This document shows, in pieces, positions 18,739-28,682 of a stretch of 64,000 nucleotides of DNA. The position numbers and the translations under genes were made by a program. The notes under the pieces were generated by a model that had not been told where the DNA came from, searched no databases, and was given only the letters and a program-made list of their open reading frames with translations. Source of the DNA: Xanthomonas phaseoli pv. phaseoli (GTDB lineage Bacteria > Pseudomonadota > Gammaproteobacteria > Xanthomonadales > Xanthomonadaceae); contig CP094243.1 in NCBI GenBank assembly GCA_022749655.1, forward strand, positions 558,001 through 622,000. Reading direction: 5' to 3'. Each line of letters begins with the position of its first letter. Position 1 is the first letter of the stretch.

Positions 18739-20790
18739 ATGAAACTATTGGAAAGCATCATTCAAGGCGAGATTTACACGAGCGAGCAATATGCGGCGTG
18801 CGTCACTGCGAAGTCGGCGGCATATGCGCCACGAATGAAAGACGCGAATCGCCCGGACGACACTGCGCCAGTTCAGCACCCGCAATCGAACGGTCGGGTG
18901 AGCGATATGCTTCGCGAGGTGACGCTTGCTGCAAGCGAGCTGCTGCCGGCCGATGCCGGCGAGCTGCGCGAGTCGAATATGGCGCCGCTCGATAAAACGG
19001 GCGCCATCGTGCAGCGTGCGGTTAACGACGCCGCAATGGGAAATGCGCACAACCTCGCGTTTGCGTTGAAGATGCAATCGGAAGCTCGCGCCGACGCGTT
19101 TTCGAATATCAGGCTAGCAATTCAAGGTCATCGAATGACGCAGGTTGAGGCCATATCCCCATTGCATGAGCAGTTGATGACGAAGTCGGCCCTTGACCCT
19201 CGACATGAGATGGCATTGTCATCATCAGCGAGCGGTCCGAAACACGGACTCGGCGCATTGGCAAGTCCGCCTACACAGAGCGATCCATCGCCCGCGCCCG
19301 ATCCGGATACAAGTACGCCTTCCTGGGTGCCAAGCACCCCAGCGGACGTTGATGCGATCAAGATCAATTCGCTGGAAGACCTCAAGGCATACTACGCACA
19401 GTATGCGGCGGACTATAAAGTTCTTGCCGCATATGTCCAGGAGAATACCGAGACGGACCCGACTGGTTGCGAAGAGAAGATTCAGGTATTTGCCTCGAAG
19501 TACAGCGCGCCGTTGATCGTCAACGCCGGTATTGATCCCGCCTACGCCTCGGTGGCATTGGGCGGGGATTGGCGGATCCACGAATTCAATCTGCCGGGAA
19601 AGGGCACCTTCGAGGCGTATCAACTCAACTTAGACACCGTGCAGGCCTATCTCGACGACCAGGCATTCTGTAATCGCCTGCAAGACGACAGGGACGCTGC
19701 CGCTTGTCTCTGGCAGGCGTCTGGCGGAAGTGACTATTCTTTGAGTGGTACTCCGCCTTCCTATTCGGAAGCCTCCGCTGCCTTGGAGAAAGTGGAAGCG
19801 TCATTTAACAAAAACAATCATGTGAGCGTCCTTCCCGATAACCTTCCAGAATTTTATACGATTAGTCCCGATCCTGCAGGCGGATACTTTGTCTATCCCT
19901 CGGAAAAATTTAAAGAAACCATCAATTCTTTCAATGACTACCTTGCAGCATGGCGTGCATATTACGGCGGCGGCATTCCAGAAGATAATCAAACATTTAA
20001 CAAAACTGATGAGAAGTATAATCCATCAGCATTGAAAGATATTGATCCTGCTTATGGTCTAGTCGGAAAGTGGTTGGGCCAATCGATTGACAACGAGGCA
20101 TGGCTATCGAAAATAACTCAATACATGTCGACTTTATTTGAAAGCTGGAATCCCGATGTTGCTCGCGCCAATGCCAACCTCGATAGTCTGGAGCGGTCGG
20201 ACGCTGCTCAATACGGCGGTCTCTATGCGACAATCGGCGCCGCGAAGGCAGCGATTGTCGATAATTATGGCAACCTGATCAGTGAGTATATGAGCTACAC
20301 GCAATCAGCCACCGATCTTGTCGCCGATCTGTCGAAGTACGTCAAGGCGACCGATGATGGCTCGAAGGTAACCTTCAATGCCGACGATTTGCGCTCTGAA
20401 ATTCAGCAGAAAATCGATAGTCTGTCGCAGTGGTCACTGACGACTCCGGGCACTTCCTTGCTCTCGGTTAATGATTGGAACAAGGAGCTGAGCGGTAATT
20501 TTATCGCGACGAAGAACGCCGACGCTACCACGACGCTGAGGCTTGATCTGACGAATTTGATCGGAATGCGCGATTCGTTGGCGGAATATAGCAACGCTGA
20601 CATCAGCGTCACCCAGTACAATGCGTGGTATTCCGGTTTTTCAAGCGAAAAAGATAATGTCCAGAATCTGTCCCAAAGCATCGCGGAAAAATATTCAAGA
20701 ATGAATAGCGCGTTCGATAATCTTGTGCGAATGATGAGTTCGACGATCTCCGCATTGCTCGAGTCGGAGGCAAAGTACTTCCAGTGGTAA
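18739..20790 (+). CDS. sipD: T3SS needle-tip protein SipD/IpaD/BipD-like, unusually long
   Basis: This is an intact 683-residue protein. The C-terminus (SIAEKYSRMNSAFDNLVRMM, then SSTISALLESEAKYFQ) matches the IpaD/SipD/BipD C-terminal coiled coil. Helical text with WLSKITQYMSTLFESW and NLISEYMSYTQSATDLV fits the family core. Known members have about 310-345 residues. Here there is an added N-terminal and central region of roughly 300 residues, including a Pro/Ser stretch (SDPSPAPDPDTSTPSW) and a domain around DLKAYYAQYAADYKVLAAYV. IpaD caps the needle, senses the host cell and holds back translocators. AGGGTGG precedes the ATG. It is placed 9 kb from sipB/C, beyond the inserted genes. Base composition is lower in GC than upstream. 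Confidence 0.72.
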   Translation: MKLLESIIQGEIYTSEQYAACVTAKSAAYAPRMKDANRPDDTAPVQHPQSNGRVSDMLREVTLAASELLPADAGELRESNMAPLDKTGAIVQRAVNDAAMGNAHNLAFALKMQSEARADAFSNIRLAIQGHRMTQVEAISPLHEQLMTKSALDPRHEMALSSSASGPKHGLGALASPPTQSDPSPAPDPDTSTPSWVPSTPADVDAIKINSLEDLKAYYAQYAADYKVLAAYVQENTETDPTGCEEKIQVFASKYSAPLIVNAGIDPAYASVALGGDWRIHEFNLPGKGTFEAYQLNLDTVQAYLDDQAFCNRLQDDRDAAACLWQASGGSDYSLSGTPPSYSEASAALEKVEASFNKNNHVSVLPDNLPEFYTISPDPAGGYFVYPSEKFKETINSFNDYLAAWRAYYGGGIPEDNQTFNKTDEKYNPSALKDIDPAYGLVGKWLGQSIDNEAWLSKITQYMSTLFESWNPDVARANANLDSLERSDAAQYGGLYATIGAAKAAIVDNYGNLISEYMSYTQSATDLVADLSKYVKATDDGSKVTFNADDLRSEIQQKIDSLSQWSLTTPGTSLLSVNDWNKELSGNFIATKNADATTTLRLDLTNLIGMRDSLAEYSNADISVTQYNAWYSGFSSEKDNVQNLSQSIAEKYSRMNSAFDNLVRMMSSTISALLESEAKYFQW

Positions 20791-20931
20791 ATGGCGCACG
20801 CCACGTCGCCGTTCGCGCTTGATAGAAGCGCGGCGGCGGGGTGGCCGAGCGGCACGAGCTCGCGCGACCGTTGATGGGGTGGAACGAACCGTTGCTGACG
20901 GTCCAGGCGACACCGTACTTACTAAAAGTTA

Positions 20932-21083
20932 GGGAAGCTCTGAACAACTATTTCGCGAGCTTACGATTGAGAGCCGGGGCAATTGCCATCTCGTGCAAGT
21001 GCTTGATTTCAAGTACTGGAAATCGCCACGATCAACCGAAATTCCCAATTTGCTCGCGGTCCAGGGCTTTGTTCAGAGGTTCC
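20932..21083. mobile_element. 152-bp miniature inverted-repeat element, copy 2 (inverted relative to copy 1)
   Basis: The left end is GGGAAGCTCTGAACAA at 20932 and the right end is TTGTTCAGAGGTTCC ending at 21083. It is flanked by TTA on both sides (20929-20931 and 21084-21086), a 3-bp TNA duplication as made by IS1031-type members of the IS5 family. The interior matches the reverse complement of 6627-6779 closely. There is no coding capacity. Downstream (21107-21180) lies a short stretch with GTTGAAAATTGACCA and GAAAATTGGGGTTT that may be the end of another lost IS. That part is uncertain. Confidence 0.78.
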
Positions 21084-21198
21084 TTAGATTTTGTGTTGGC
21101 GCGTGTTGAAAATTGACCATAAAAATGGGGTTCTGCGCACTGAAAATTGGGGTTTGAGGCGCAGTAGAACGGAAAGTGCGGTTAAGCGCCGGTAGGCA

Positions 21199-21728
21199 TC
21201 AAAGCTTTACGCGTCGCAACCGTCCGTTCGCGACCTCGACATTAAAGGTGCTAGGGTCAAACTCGCCGCCATACCACTCGCGCATGGCCGCGTGTTCGGG
21301 ATGGGTCCGATCTGAAACCGCTTGCAGGAAATGATGTAACCTAGTGGTCCACCTACATCTTCCGGTGGACAGGATTGGGCGCCGCCGGTGCAGATCGAAT
21401 GCTTCGATGCCGGGTCGATGGGCAGCGTGTCTTCGACCGCGACGCGATGCTTCCAACCATCGCCAAAGTCGTAGGTGTAGCTGAAGACCTTGGCCTGCCC
21501 CAACGTCTTGGACAGCCGCACTCGGTGTTCGGATTCAGGTGATTCGTCGTCGAATGGATCGGGTGTTCCGTAGCGCATGCCACCGATTCCAAACTCGTGC
21601 AGATGACTATCGGTCCACCCCATTGCCGCTTGTATCACTTGGTGCAGCTTGGGGAGCGTGATCGACGCCGGCACGATTACCTGTCGGTAGACGGTGGGTT
21701 GGATCTCCAGCAATTCGATGCGCAGCAT
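21199..21728 (-). pseudogene. pRiA4b ORF-3-like family protein, degraded
   Basis: The minus-strand frames encode LRIELLEIQPTVYRQVIVPA, HQVIQAAMGWTDSHLHEFGI and YDFGDGWKHRVAVEDTL, hallmarks of the plasmid pRiA4b ORF-3-like family (IS-associated accessory proteins of unknown activity). The C-terminal part (HAAMREWYGGEFDPSTFNVE) is in another frame, with the switch near 21,310-21,330. From MLRIELL the locus would encode about 176 residues. It lies between a miniature element and the AT-rich gene and is probably part of mobile debris rather than T3SS. Confidence 0.6.
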
Positions 21729-21896
21729 CAAGGCATGAGGAAGCGTCAAAGAACTGGAAAAGCATCCACCACTGGAAGCCGGCGTTGCAGAGCTTCCAAT
21801 TGATGTTCGGCGAGGAACGAGTGCCACTGGCAGCGCTGTGATGAAAATCGGTTACACAGTTCGTTTGACAGACCCTACGAGTGAGGAAGTTTAAAA

Positions 21897-24463
21897 ATGC
21901 CAAATTCAATTACGCAATATCGTAAGGAAAATGGAAAGCATATCAATTGGATTGACGAACAACTGGGATGTCAAAGGTTGCAGGAAAGACGCATCCACCA
22001 GTTGGCCATCCAGCCCGGCAGTCACGCGAGCAACAAAGACAGGCAGCAAATAGCTCATTCAATAGTGCATTTACTTTCTATACTCACTAGTGTGCAGAAT
22101 ACTTCTGCCGGACTAGTGATGGAGCCGGAAAGCCAAGCAATGCAGCTGAATTTGATAAAATTATTAAATATAATAACTTCTACTCTGGAGAAATTCATAA
22201 AAATTTTATTGGCAGCAAAACACAAGGAAATTTTGAAAATACTTCCTGCTCGATAATTTCCAAAGAAAACAAAAATGAATTACCAGAAAAGCGCATGAAA
22301 CTTCCGAAAAAATTTATATGCTCTACTACGTTGAGTCCTATCCAATCACTTGAACAAAAGAATTCAGTTTTTGACGATCACAATAAATATGCTTTTCCAA
22401 GCATGATTCAAGAGGCGCTCAATTCGGTTATAAATAAATTGTTGTACAAAACAGGAGATTTTATACATTTAATTGATCCCTTGAAATTCCCGGTGGCGAG
22501 TGCGGCATCTTTGCGGTTTCGGGAAACAATGTTGCCATTGAATGTAAATACCACAAAAAAATAGTCTTTTGTCCTCCGTGATACATCAGTTAGTTTTAAA
22601 TGGCCAACTATCTGAGAATGATGGTCAAAATATGTTACAGCTGCTGGAGTCGGATCCTACTATGCCATTACCACTAACCTTTAAGCGTCTGACAGACGAG
22701 ACGATTGAAAGACACGAAAAACGTGCGTTGAGGGCTGATTTAGATCCTCAAACAGCTTATCACATAAAACAGCACTGCGCATCTGAAGAACAAGTGCTGA
22801 ATATGAGGGGAAGGAATTCAGATATGAGGCTTTTGTTTGAAGCTCAGCGTCTAGAAAATCCGCTCCGGCGGTTTTATGACGATTCTGATGAGGAGCCTTC
22901 CGCCACCGTCAAGAATATTGTTGACGCATTAAATCTATTTCTCAACCTTGGTTCTTTTGGCATAAAGCCTTTAGTCGAAAATTTACTTGCAAATAAAAAA
23001 AGAGTTGAGTACTACGAAAAAAAAGGTGATGCGATTTGCGCAGAAAGATTTAGGCGGATCAATGTTGCTGAGTTGCTTACGGGCATTGATATTAGCGCGT
23101 TGCCGTACAGCACTCGCCATCAGTCAGCTAGAGTAAGTCGTATCGGTCGTCCTGGTATTCGTTTAGAGACGGACAATGGCATACAAGATCGAGAAATTAA
23201 TATAAAAGATATTTCATCAAAAGGGAAGCAGAAAAAACGATTGATCATGTTGAAGAAAATAAACAAACGAAGGTATTGCCAAAGAATAAACATTCAGAGC
23301 TTGTTAGCGGGCATTCATCAAGTTCGGTCATTCGATTTCCCGATATATCTGTGTCATTGACTAGTAGAAATGAAAAAGCCGAAGAGGCAATTAATGCATA
23401 TTTCCTTAAACATATGCAAGAGCATTCCTTATTAACGGCAGAAAGCATAGCTTTTATTGACCGAGATGCTAAAAGTGATATTTATTTTTACGGGAAAATC
23501 AAGAAAATTTTCAAGGGCGATTATTTTGTTTTTTCGAGTGGACTGAAGATCAATGATCATGATACAACAGCTATTAAGAACTCAAAATTAATGATCCGGG
23601 ATCATGTGCAATATGCTAAATATTCACTTTTAAAATCAAAATCAATTTACAGATTTGCAAAAGAGAAAATCGCTCCTGCAGCGACGCAAAAAGGCGAAAT
23701 ATTGAAAAATTATTTAAGTAGATATTTTAAGAGAACCCTTGATATTACTAATGAAAATTTGTTAGCGAGTGTTATAGAAAGATTTGGGGAAGTGGCCACC
23801 AGGTGCCTGCGATTCCAACGACGCATTATTCAAAGAGATTTCAAAAATTTTTGGTTTGCTTCAACTCTAGGCGACCTTGATCGAAATGCTGAGGGACATG
23901 AATTTTTTACCTTACTAGATGCAGACCGCATAAAAGATATGCCTCTAATGGAGTCATATTATGCAAAGAGAATACAAGATTCAGTCATAGCAACCTTCCC
24001 AGAGGCACTTTATGGAGTAAATCCTGAGCACTCAGTTTTGTATAGACGATATCCAGCGGCGCATGCCGGTCAAAGTTTATTGCACGAGTACACTCATATA
24101 TCTTCATCCACACGTGACTTAATTTATAACGATAGAATGTATGATGGGCAAGCAAAAAATGCAAAAGATATGATGCGAGGTTTTTATGATGATTTGCAGG
24201 GAGGGTTTGCCAGTCAATCCATGGTCGATTTTACACAATCTTATTGCGCTGCCTATGGCAAACCGTCCCCTCGAACAATTTACGATTTGTTCAAGGAAGA
24301 TGAAATATTTAGATCGCTTACTGTAATGAGTAACGCTGCGTCTTATGAAACATTTTTTCGTGATATATCGATGCTGTTGTCATACGATTTCGATATCCGG
24401 ATGTTGCCGTTTATTACCGAAGTGAATGTGGAGGAGATAAATGCTGCTCGAATTGCAGAATGA
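21897..24463 (+). CDS. AT-rich candidate effector/toxin with C-terminal M35-like zinc metallopeptidase motif, about three frame slips
   Basis: Four frames chain into one protein of about 855 residues. The slips lie somewhere in 22,095-22,190, at A7 22555-22561 (one extra) and at A4 23219-23222 (one short). Joins read smoothly, for example TTKNSLLSSVIHQLVLNG and SSKREAEKTIDHVEENKQ. Near the C-terminus LLHEYTHISSSTRDLIYNDR (HEYTH at 24083-24097) gives HExxH followed by STRD. This resembles aspzincin/deuterolysin (M35) peptidases, where two His and an Asp bind zinc. Base composition is far more AT-rich than either flank, a clear sign of transfer. The upstream parts are helical and unassigned. 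Its position just past the tip-protein gene makes an exported effector or toxin plausible. The substrate is unknown. Confidence 0.6.
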
Positions 24464-24514
24464 AATATCGGCGATAGAAAACATGTAATGACCGACCGGT
24501 TTCTGCTGGTTCTA

Positions 24515-25056
24515 GGGAAGGCCTGAACAACTCACCAAACCTCTCAAATTCCAGCTTCTTGCACGGCAGCAACGTGCAAAATGCTGCGTTTGGTGCGATT
24601 TCTGCAACTTTCTGGCGGTTTTAGCTGCCAGGCGGTGTTCTTGGCCAAGCCGCGATAGCGAACCTTGGTGTAGCCAAACTGGCGCTTGATCACGCGAAAC
24701 GGGTGCTCCACTTTCGCACGCACGCTCGCCTTGAAGTGTTCCCAACGTTCTTCCCGAGCACGCTCGCGCTTGTTGCCAATGGCTTGATTCGGGGTCGCTT
24801 GGCGGCAATGAAAAATGCAGCCTCGCAGCTCTGTAGCTCGTCGCGCTTTTCTGCACCGGTGTAGCCGCTGTCGCCGAACACGCTGTCTTCCTTCCCGTGC
24901 AGCAATGCGTGCGTCACCATGACATCGGCCACGTTGGCTGCAAGTACCACTGGTTGCCTTTCTTGGTCTGATGCATCTCAGGGTCGCGCGCACGATCGGC
25001 GTTCTTGGTTGAGCTGGGCGCAGCGATCAGCGTCGCATCGACGATCGTGCCCGACC
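24515..25056 (-). mobile_element. IS5-family element, 3' part only, cut by an IS3 insertion
   Basis: The outer end is GGGAAGGCCTGAACAA at 24515, preceded by CTA. Minus-strand frames carry the C-terminal half of an IS5-type transposase: [67 protein letters not shown] and [13 protein letters not shown]. The frames are broken several times. At 25056 the coding sequence stops at the end of an IS3-type element. The N-terminal half is not found beyond that element, so the two insertions were followed by loss of DNA. Confidence 0.82.
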
Positions 25057-25094
25057 GGGTAATCCCCCACTTCTAGCGGTCGCCAGAAGTGGAG

Positions 25095-25922
25095 CTAAGC
25101 GGCCATCGCCAACTTCATGGCAGGCGTGATGCCGCCGAGCGCCATATTCGGACGCTCGTGGTTGTACGTCCATAGCCAGCGGGTGGCTTTGTCCTGCACC
25201 TGGTCGATGGTGTCGAACAGGGTTTGGGCGAGCCAGGCGTAGCGGATGGTGCGGTTGTAGCGTTCAACGTAGGCGTTCTGCTGTGGCTTGCCCGGCTGGA
25301 TGTGCTCGACCCGGATACCATGCCGCTGCGCCCAGGACAGCAACGCGCCACTGATGTATTCAGGGCCGTTGTCGCAGCGGATCACGGCGGGCTTGCCGCG
25401 CCACTCGATGATCTGCTCCAGCGATCGGATCACACGGGCTGACGGCAGCGACAGATCCACCTCGATCCCCAGCCCCTCGCGATTGAAGTCGTCGAGCACA
25501 TTGAACAGCCGGAAGCTGCGGCCGTCGGCCAACTGGTCGTGCATGAAGTCCATCGACCAGACCTGGTTGATAGCCTCCGGCACCGCCAGAGGCTCGGGCC
25601 GCTCACGCACCAGCCGCTTCCTCGGCTTGATCCGCAGGTTCAACTCCAGCTCGCGGTAGATCCGGTAGACCCGCTTGTGATTCCAGCCAAAGCCCTTCAC
25701 GTTGCGCAGGTACAGGTAGCACAGGCCAAAGCCCCAGTCGCGATGGGCGGTCGTCAGGCGGACCAGCCAGTCGGCGATCCGGGCGTTCTGCTCGCTGGCC
25801 TTGGCCTGGTAGCGGAAGCAGGTCTCGCTCACCGCGAAGGCCTGGCAGGCGTGGCGGATGTTCGTACGCCCGCTCGTGACTGCCGATTGGGCCATCTCGC
25901 GTCGCTGAGATGGCCTCACCAT
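25095..25922 (-). CDS. IS3-family OrfB (DDE transposase domain)
   Basis: The 275-residue frame opens [12 protein letters not shown] at the A7 slip site, so a -1 shift gives KKMVRPSQ in the OrfAB fusion. The DDE catalytic residues are visible: [27 protein letters not shown], and Glu in [16 protein letters not shown]. It ends [17 protein letters not shown]. The frame is intact, so the element may still be active. Confidence 0.9.
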   Translation of the reverse strand: MVRPSQRREMAQSAVTSGRTNIRHACQAFAVSETCFRYQAKASEQNARIADWLVRLTTAHRDWGFGLCYLYLRNVKGFGWNHKRVYRIYRELELNLRIKPRKRLVRERPEPLAVPEAINQVWSMDFMHDQLADGRSFRLFNVLDDFNREGLGIEVDLSLPSARVIRSLEQIIEWRGKPAVIRCDNGPEYISGALLSWAQRHGIRVEHIQPGKPQQNAYVERYNRTIRYAWLAQTLFDTIDQVQDKATRWLWTYNHERPNMALGGITPAMKLAMAA

Positions 25923-26182
25923 TTTTTTGCGAGCGCTTCCTTCAGCAGGTCGGTACTGAGCTGCGCCTCGGCGTACATCTTCTTGAGCCGGCGGTTCTCC
26001 TCCTCCAGCTCCTTCATGCGCGCGACCATGGACACGTCCATGCCGCCGAACTTGCTGCGCCACTTGTAGAACGTGGCCGAGCTGATGCCGTGCTCGCGGC
26101 ACAGCTCCGGCACGGGCGCACCGGCCTGGGCCTGCTTGAGCACGGCGATGATCTGGCTGTCGGTAAAGCGGGACTTCTTCAT
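25916..26182 (-). CDS. IS3-family OrfA (helix-turn-helix/leucine-zipper subunit)
   Basis: This 88-residue protein starts at ATG 26182 ([19 protein letters not shown]) with GGAGG upstream. It has the OrfA helix-turn-helix ([20 protein letters not shown]) and a leucine-zipper-like tail ([18 protein letters not shown]). It ends LAKKW just after an A7 run on the minus strand (plus-strand T7 at 25922-25928), the usual slippery site for making the OrfAB transposase. Confidence 0.9.
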   Translation of the reverse strand: MKKSRFTDSQIIAVLKQAQAGAPVPELCREHGISSATFYKWRSKFGGMDVSMVARMKELEEENRRLKKMYAEAQLSTDLLKEALAKKW

Positions 26183-26251
26183 GGAACCTCCTCGGGAAAG
26201 GGGACGAGAAAATTCCACTTCTGGCGTCTGCTAATGGGCGGGGGATTACCC

Positions 26252-26613
26252 TTCGACGTGGTAGCCCTGGCGGCGGAAGGCGTCGGCGACCAATTGTTCG
26301 AACTGGCGCCAGCCGCCTGCTGCCAGGCTTTCCAGAGTGGTACGGGTGTCGAGGAAGCGGCGGCGGCGGCGCGCGCCGAGGTAGGAGACCAGCGCGGCGA
26401 GCCAGCAAACGCCGAGCAACATCCAGGCCAGGGGGCGAACAGCGCGTCTGATTGCTGGGCGAAGCCCTGCGCGAGTAGCCCGCCATGCTGCGATAGCCAC
26501 CAGGCGATGCCGTAGCGCACCGTGAGATAGCCAACGAGGCCGACGACGAGCGCCAGTGGCCAGGGCAATGCGGCCAGTGCGTCGAATGTGCTGCCCCTGT
26601 GTTTGCGTCCCAT
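26252..26613 (-). pseudogene. membrane-anchored Mrr-like restriction endonuclease, truncated by the island/IS
   Basis: From ATG 26613 ([20 protein letters not shown]) the minus strand encodes two membrane segments, then [20 protein letters not shown] and RRQGYHVEG. That last text is the first conserved block of Mrr-type nuclease domains (W-x-x-F-E-x-L-V ... G-Y). One C is missing from a C5 run (plus-strand G5 at 26432-26436). The gene stops at the IS3 end, before the catalytic Asp and QxK residues, so it cannot encode a nuclease. It marks the chromosomal side of the T3SS island junction. Confidence 0.6.
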
Positions 26614-27104
26614 GCAAGAACCCCCGTTCCAGTCCCGACCATAGCCGCTGGCAGCGGGTTTGTCAGCAGCACATGGATGCGCTTGCGAACCAGGTCGCAT
26701 CGCGTGCGTCCTTCACTGCTATGCAATAGGTCAGTGTCGAAAGATTGAGTTCGCTTGCCCCGCGCAGAGTGCACTTGCGTGGGACTGCGATGGGATCGAC
26801 GTGCATCAATCCGTTTCGATCTAGCGGGCATAGCCGTGGGGAGGCTGCACCGTCTGGTTGGAACCTGGTCTTCGGATGATGTCGCGATCGTCGCGATGCT
26901 CGGCATGTGCCGCACCAAAAGAGCGCGGCCTAGCGCGTCATTTAACCGGCATCCTGTGCCCGAGAGATTCCTGGCTCAGCGGACGACGATCGACGCCGGC
27001 CCTGCACCGTGCTGCGATGAACCTTCGATCGCGCGACCGAGCGACATCGCCCGCCCGGTCACGCGGCGCGTCCTCGCCAGAGGGCAAGGAGGCGCGAGCA
27101 GGAC
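26614..27104. other. intergenic region without a recognised feature
   Basis: These 491 bases lie between the Mrr-like start and the stop of the beta-helix gene. Open frames here have no recognisable protein text. I see no tRNA, hairpin terminator or repeat worth naming. It should contain the promoter for the truncated Mrr-like gene. Confidence 0.5.
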
Positions 27105-28682
27105 TTACTTGATTTCTACCGCACCCGCATCGCACGCCGCGGTATCACGCGCAACACCACGCTGGTCGATGTTGCGGCAATTGCTGCCGAGGTTGCGCAC
27201 CGGGCTGTTGGCCGCCGGCAATTGGGTGAGCGTGGGGCCGCCATTGGCGGCTGGTGCGCCCAGCAGCGGATCGGTGGCGCGTGCGAGGCCGGCGGTGAGG
27301 CAGCTGTGGAACAGTCCGCCCGCAGCCGAGTACTCGATCAGGTTGTTGCCGGTGCTGCTTTGGTCGCTGCAGAAGGTGCGCTCGGTCTTGGAGTAGAAGA
27401 TGCTGTTGCGGATGTCGAACCCACTACCGAACAACGTCGACCCTGGCGTGTTCTCGGCGAAGGTGACGTTGTTGAAGCGCACCGTGGTCTTGCCCTGGTC
27501 GCCATTGGATGGCTGCCAGCCCACATGCTGGATCGCCGCGCCCACACCCTTTGCATAGTTGCCATAGAAGGTGCTGTTGCTGACGTTGCAGGACGGGCCG
27601 TAGCAGTCCATGTACAAGGCGCCGGCGTTGCTCTTTTCGGCGCGGTTGGAGATGAAGCTGGTTTCTTCGACGTTGATGATGCCCGGCGTAGTGATGGTGG
27701 TGCCGGAGTGCGTGGTATCGCCAAAGCCCAGGCTGATGCGCGCACCGCCGGCCGGGCCGCCATAGGCGATGTTGTTGGCGAAGGTGGAGTAGCGCACGTC
27801 GATGGTGTCCGGTGCATACGCCCACAACGTGGCGCCGCCGCCGCTGTTGGCCGCGCTGTTGTTGCGCACCACCGTGCCGCACACCGAGAGCGTGGCGCCA
27901 CCGGCGGCGGCGTTGAGGTAGCCGGCGAGCGAGGCGCCGTCGGTGTCGATTGCGCCGCTGTTGCCGAACTGGTCGGCATCCGGGAAGCCGGCCGGCGCAT
28001 TGATGGCCTGGTTGCCGACAAATTCGGAATTGACGATGGTCAGACGGCTGAGCTGCGTGTAGAGCGCGCCGCCCAGCCAGGAGGTGTTCTTGGAGAACGA
28101 GCTCTTGACGATGGTCACGTCGGTATCGCTGCCGGCGAAGATGGCACCACCCCCAATGCTGCTGCGGTTGCTCAGGAACTGGCTGTTGATCACTTCCAGC
28201 TTGCCGCGGTAGCTGACCTTGATCGCGCCGCCACCCCAGGTGCCGGGCGCGTACTGGTTGTTGGAAGCCGGCTGCACGGAGCTGCCGTTCTGCAGTTTGA
28301 GATTGCGCACCGACAGTGCATTGCCGTTCTGCACCTGGAAGATACGCGCGGCCTGGCGGCCATCCAGGGTGATCTTGCCCTGACCATCGATCACCGTTGG
28401 CGTGCTGGCGCTGATGTCGATGGTCTGGTTGACGGCGATGCTGGTCGCACGCGTGCCGCAGTTGAAGGTGACATAGCCGCCTTGCGCCACCGCAGTGGCG
28501 AGTGCGCTGGCGGTACAACTGGCGGCCGTGCCGTTGCCGACCACCACGCCGGCATTGGAGTGCGCCCACGGCTGCGGCGTGGTGCATTGCGCCACCGATG
28601 GCACGGCGGCGATGGCCGCGCTGGTGGTGAGCAGGGCAAGAAGCCCTGCCGTCACGACGGTGGCGTGAAGTGTTGAACGCAT
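27105..28682 (-). CDS. secreted right-handed beta-helix repeat protein
   Basis: The ATG at 28682 gives 525 residues with a signal peptide (TVVTAGLLALLTTSAAIA). Repeated beta-helix rungs of the polymorphic-outer-membrane/choice-of-anchor type follow: GGGAIKVSYRGKLEVINSQF, GGGAIFAGSDTDVTIVKSSF, LGGALYTQLSRLTIVNSEFV. The C-terminus (GPTLTQLPAANSPVRNLGSN) and Cys-containing end DTAACDAGAVEIK are typical of this family. It is likely exported to the periplasm, surface or medium. The role is unknown, possibly adhesion or glycan binding. The frame is intact. Confidence 0.75.
   Translation of the reverse strand: MRSTLHATVVTAGLLALLTTSAAIAAVPSVAQCTTPQPWAHSNAGVVVGNGTAASCTASALATAVAQGGYVTFNCGTRATSIAVNQTIDISASTPTVIDGQGKITLDGRQAARIFQVQNGNALSVRNLKLQNGSSVQPASNNQYAPGTWGGGAIKVSYRGKLEVINSQFLSNRSSIGGGAIFAGSDTDVTIVKSSFSKNTSWLGGALYTQLSRLTIVNSEFVGNQAINAPAGFPDADQFGNSGAIDTDGASLAGYLNAAAGGATLSVCGTVVRNNSAANSGGGATLWAYAPDTIDVRYSTFANNIAYGGPAGGARISLGFGDTTHSGTTITTPGIINVEETSFISNRAEKSNAGALYMDCYGPSCNVSNSTFYGNYAKGVGAAIQHVGWQPSNGDQGKTTVRFNNVTFAENTPGSTLFGSGFDIRNSIFYSKTERTFCSDQSSTGNNLIEYSAAGGLFHSCLTAGLARATDPLLGAPAANGGPTLTQLPAANSPVRNLGSNCRNIDQRGVARDTAACDAGAVEIK

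Larger units (their letters stand above)
25057..26251 (-). mobile_element. IS3-family (IS407-like) insertion sequence
   Basis: The imperfect terminal inverted repeats both begin GGGTAATCCCCC (25057 on the plus strand and 26251 inward on the minus strand) and share CGCCAGAAGTGG further in. The unit is about 1195 bp and holds orfA and orfB with a frameshift site. No clear target duplication is seen at the two ends, because the left side is IS5 sequence and the right side is an unrelated gene. This suggests a deletion or rearrangement at one edge. Confidence 0.8.

Noticed and set aside
20838..20870. GGGGTGGCCGAGCGGC looks like the D-arm of a tRNA-Ser
   Set aside because: No anticodon arm, T-arm or acceptor partner follows at the right distance. 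It is taken as a chance match.
27222..28676. A 484-codon plus-strand frame opposite the beta-helix gene
   Set aside because: The composition (Ala/Val/Gly/Arg/His repeats) mirrors the complement of the beta-helix repeats. It has no signal peptide or domain, and the minus-strand gene explains the region.
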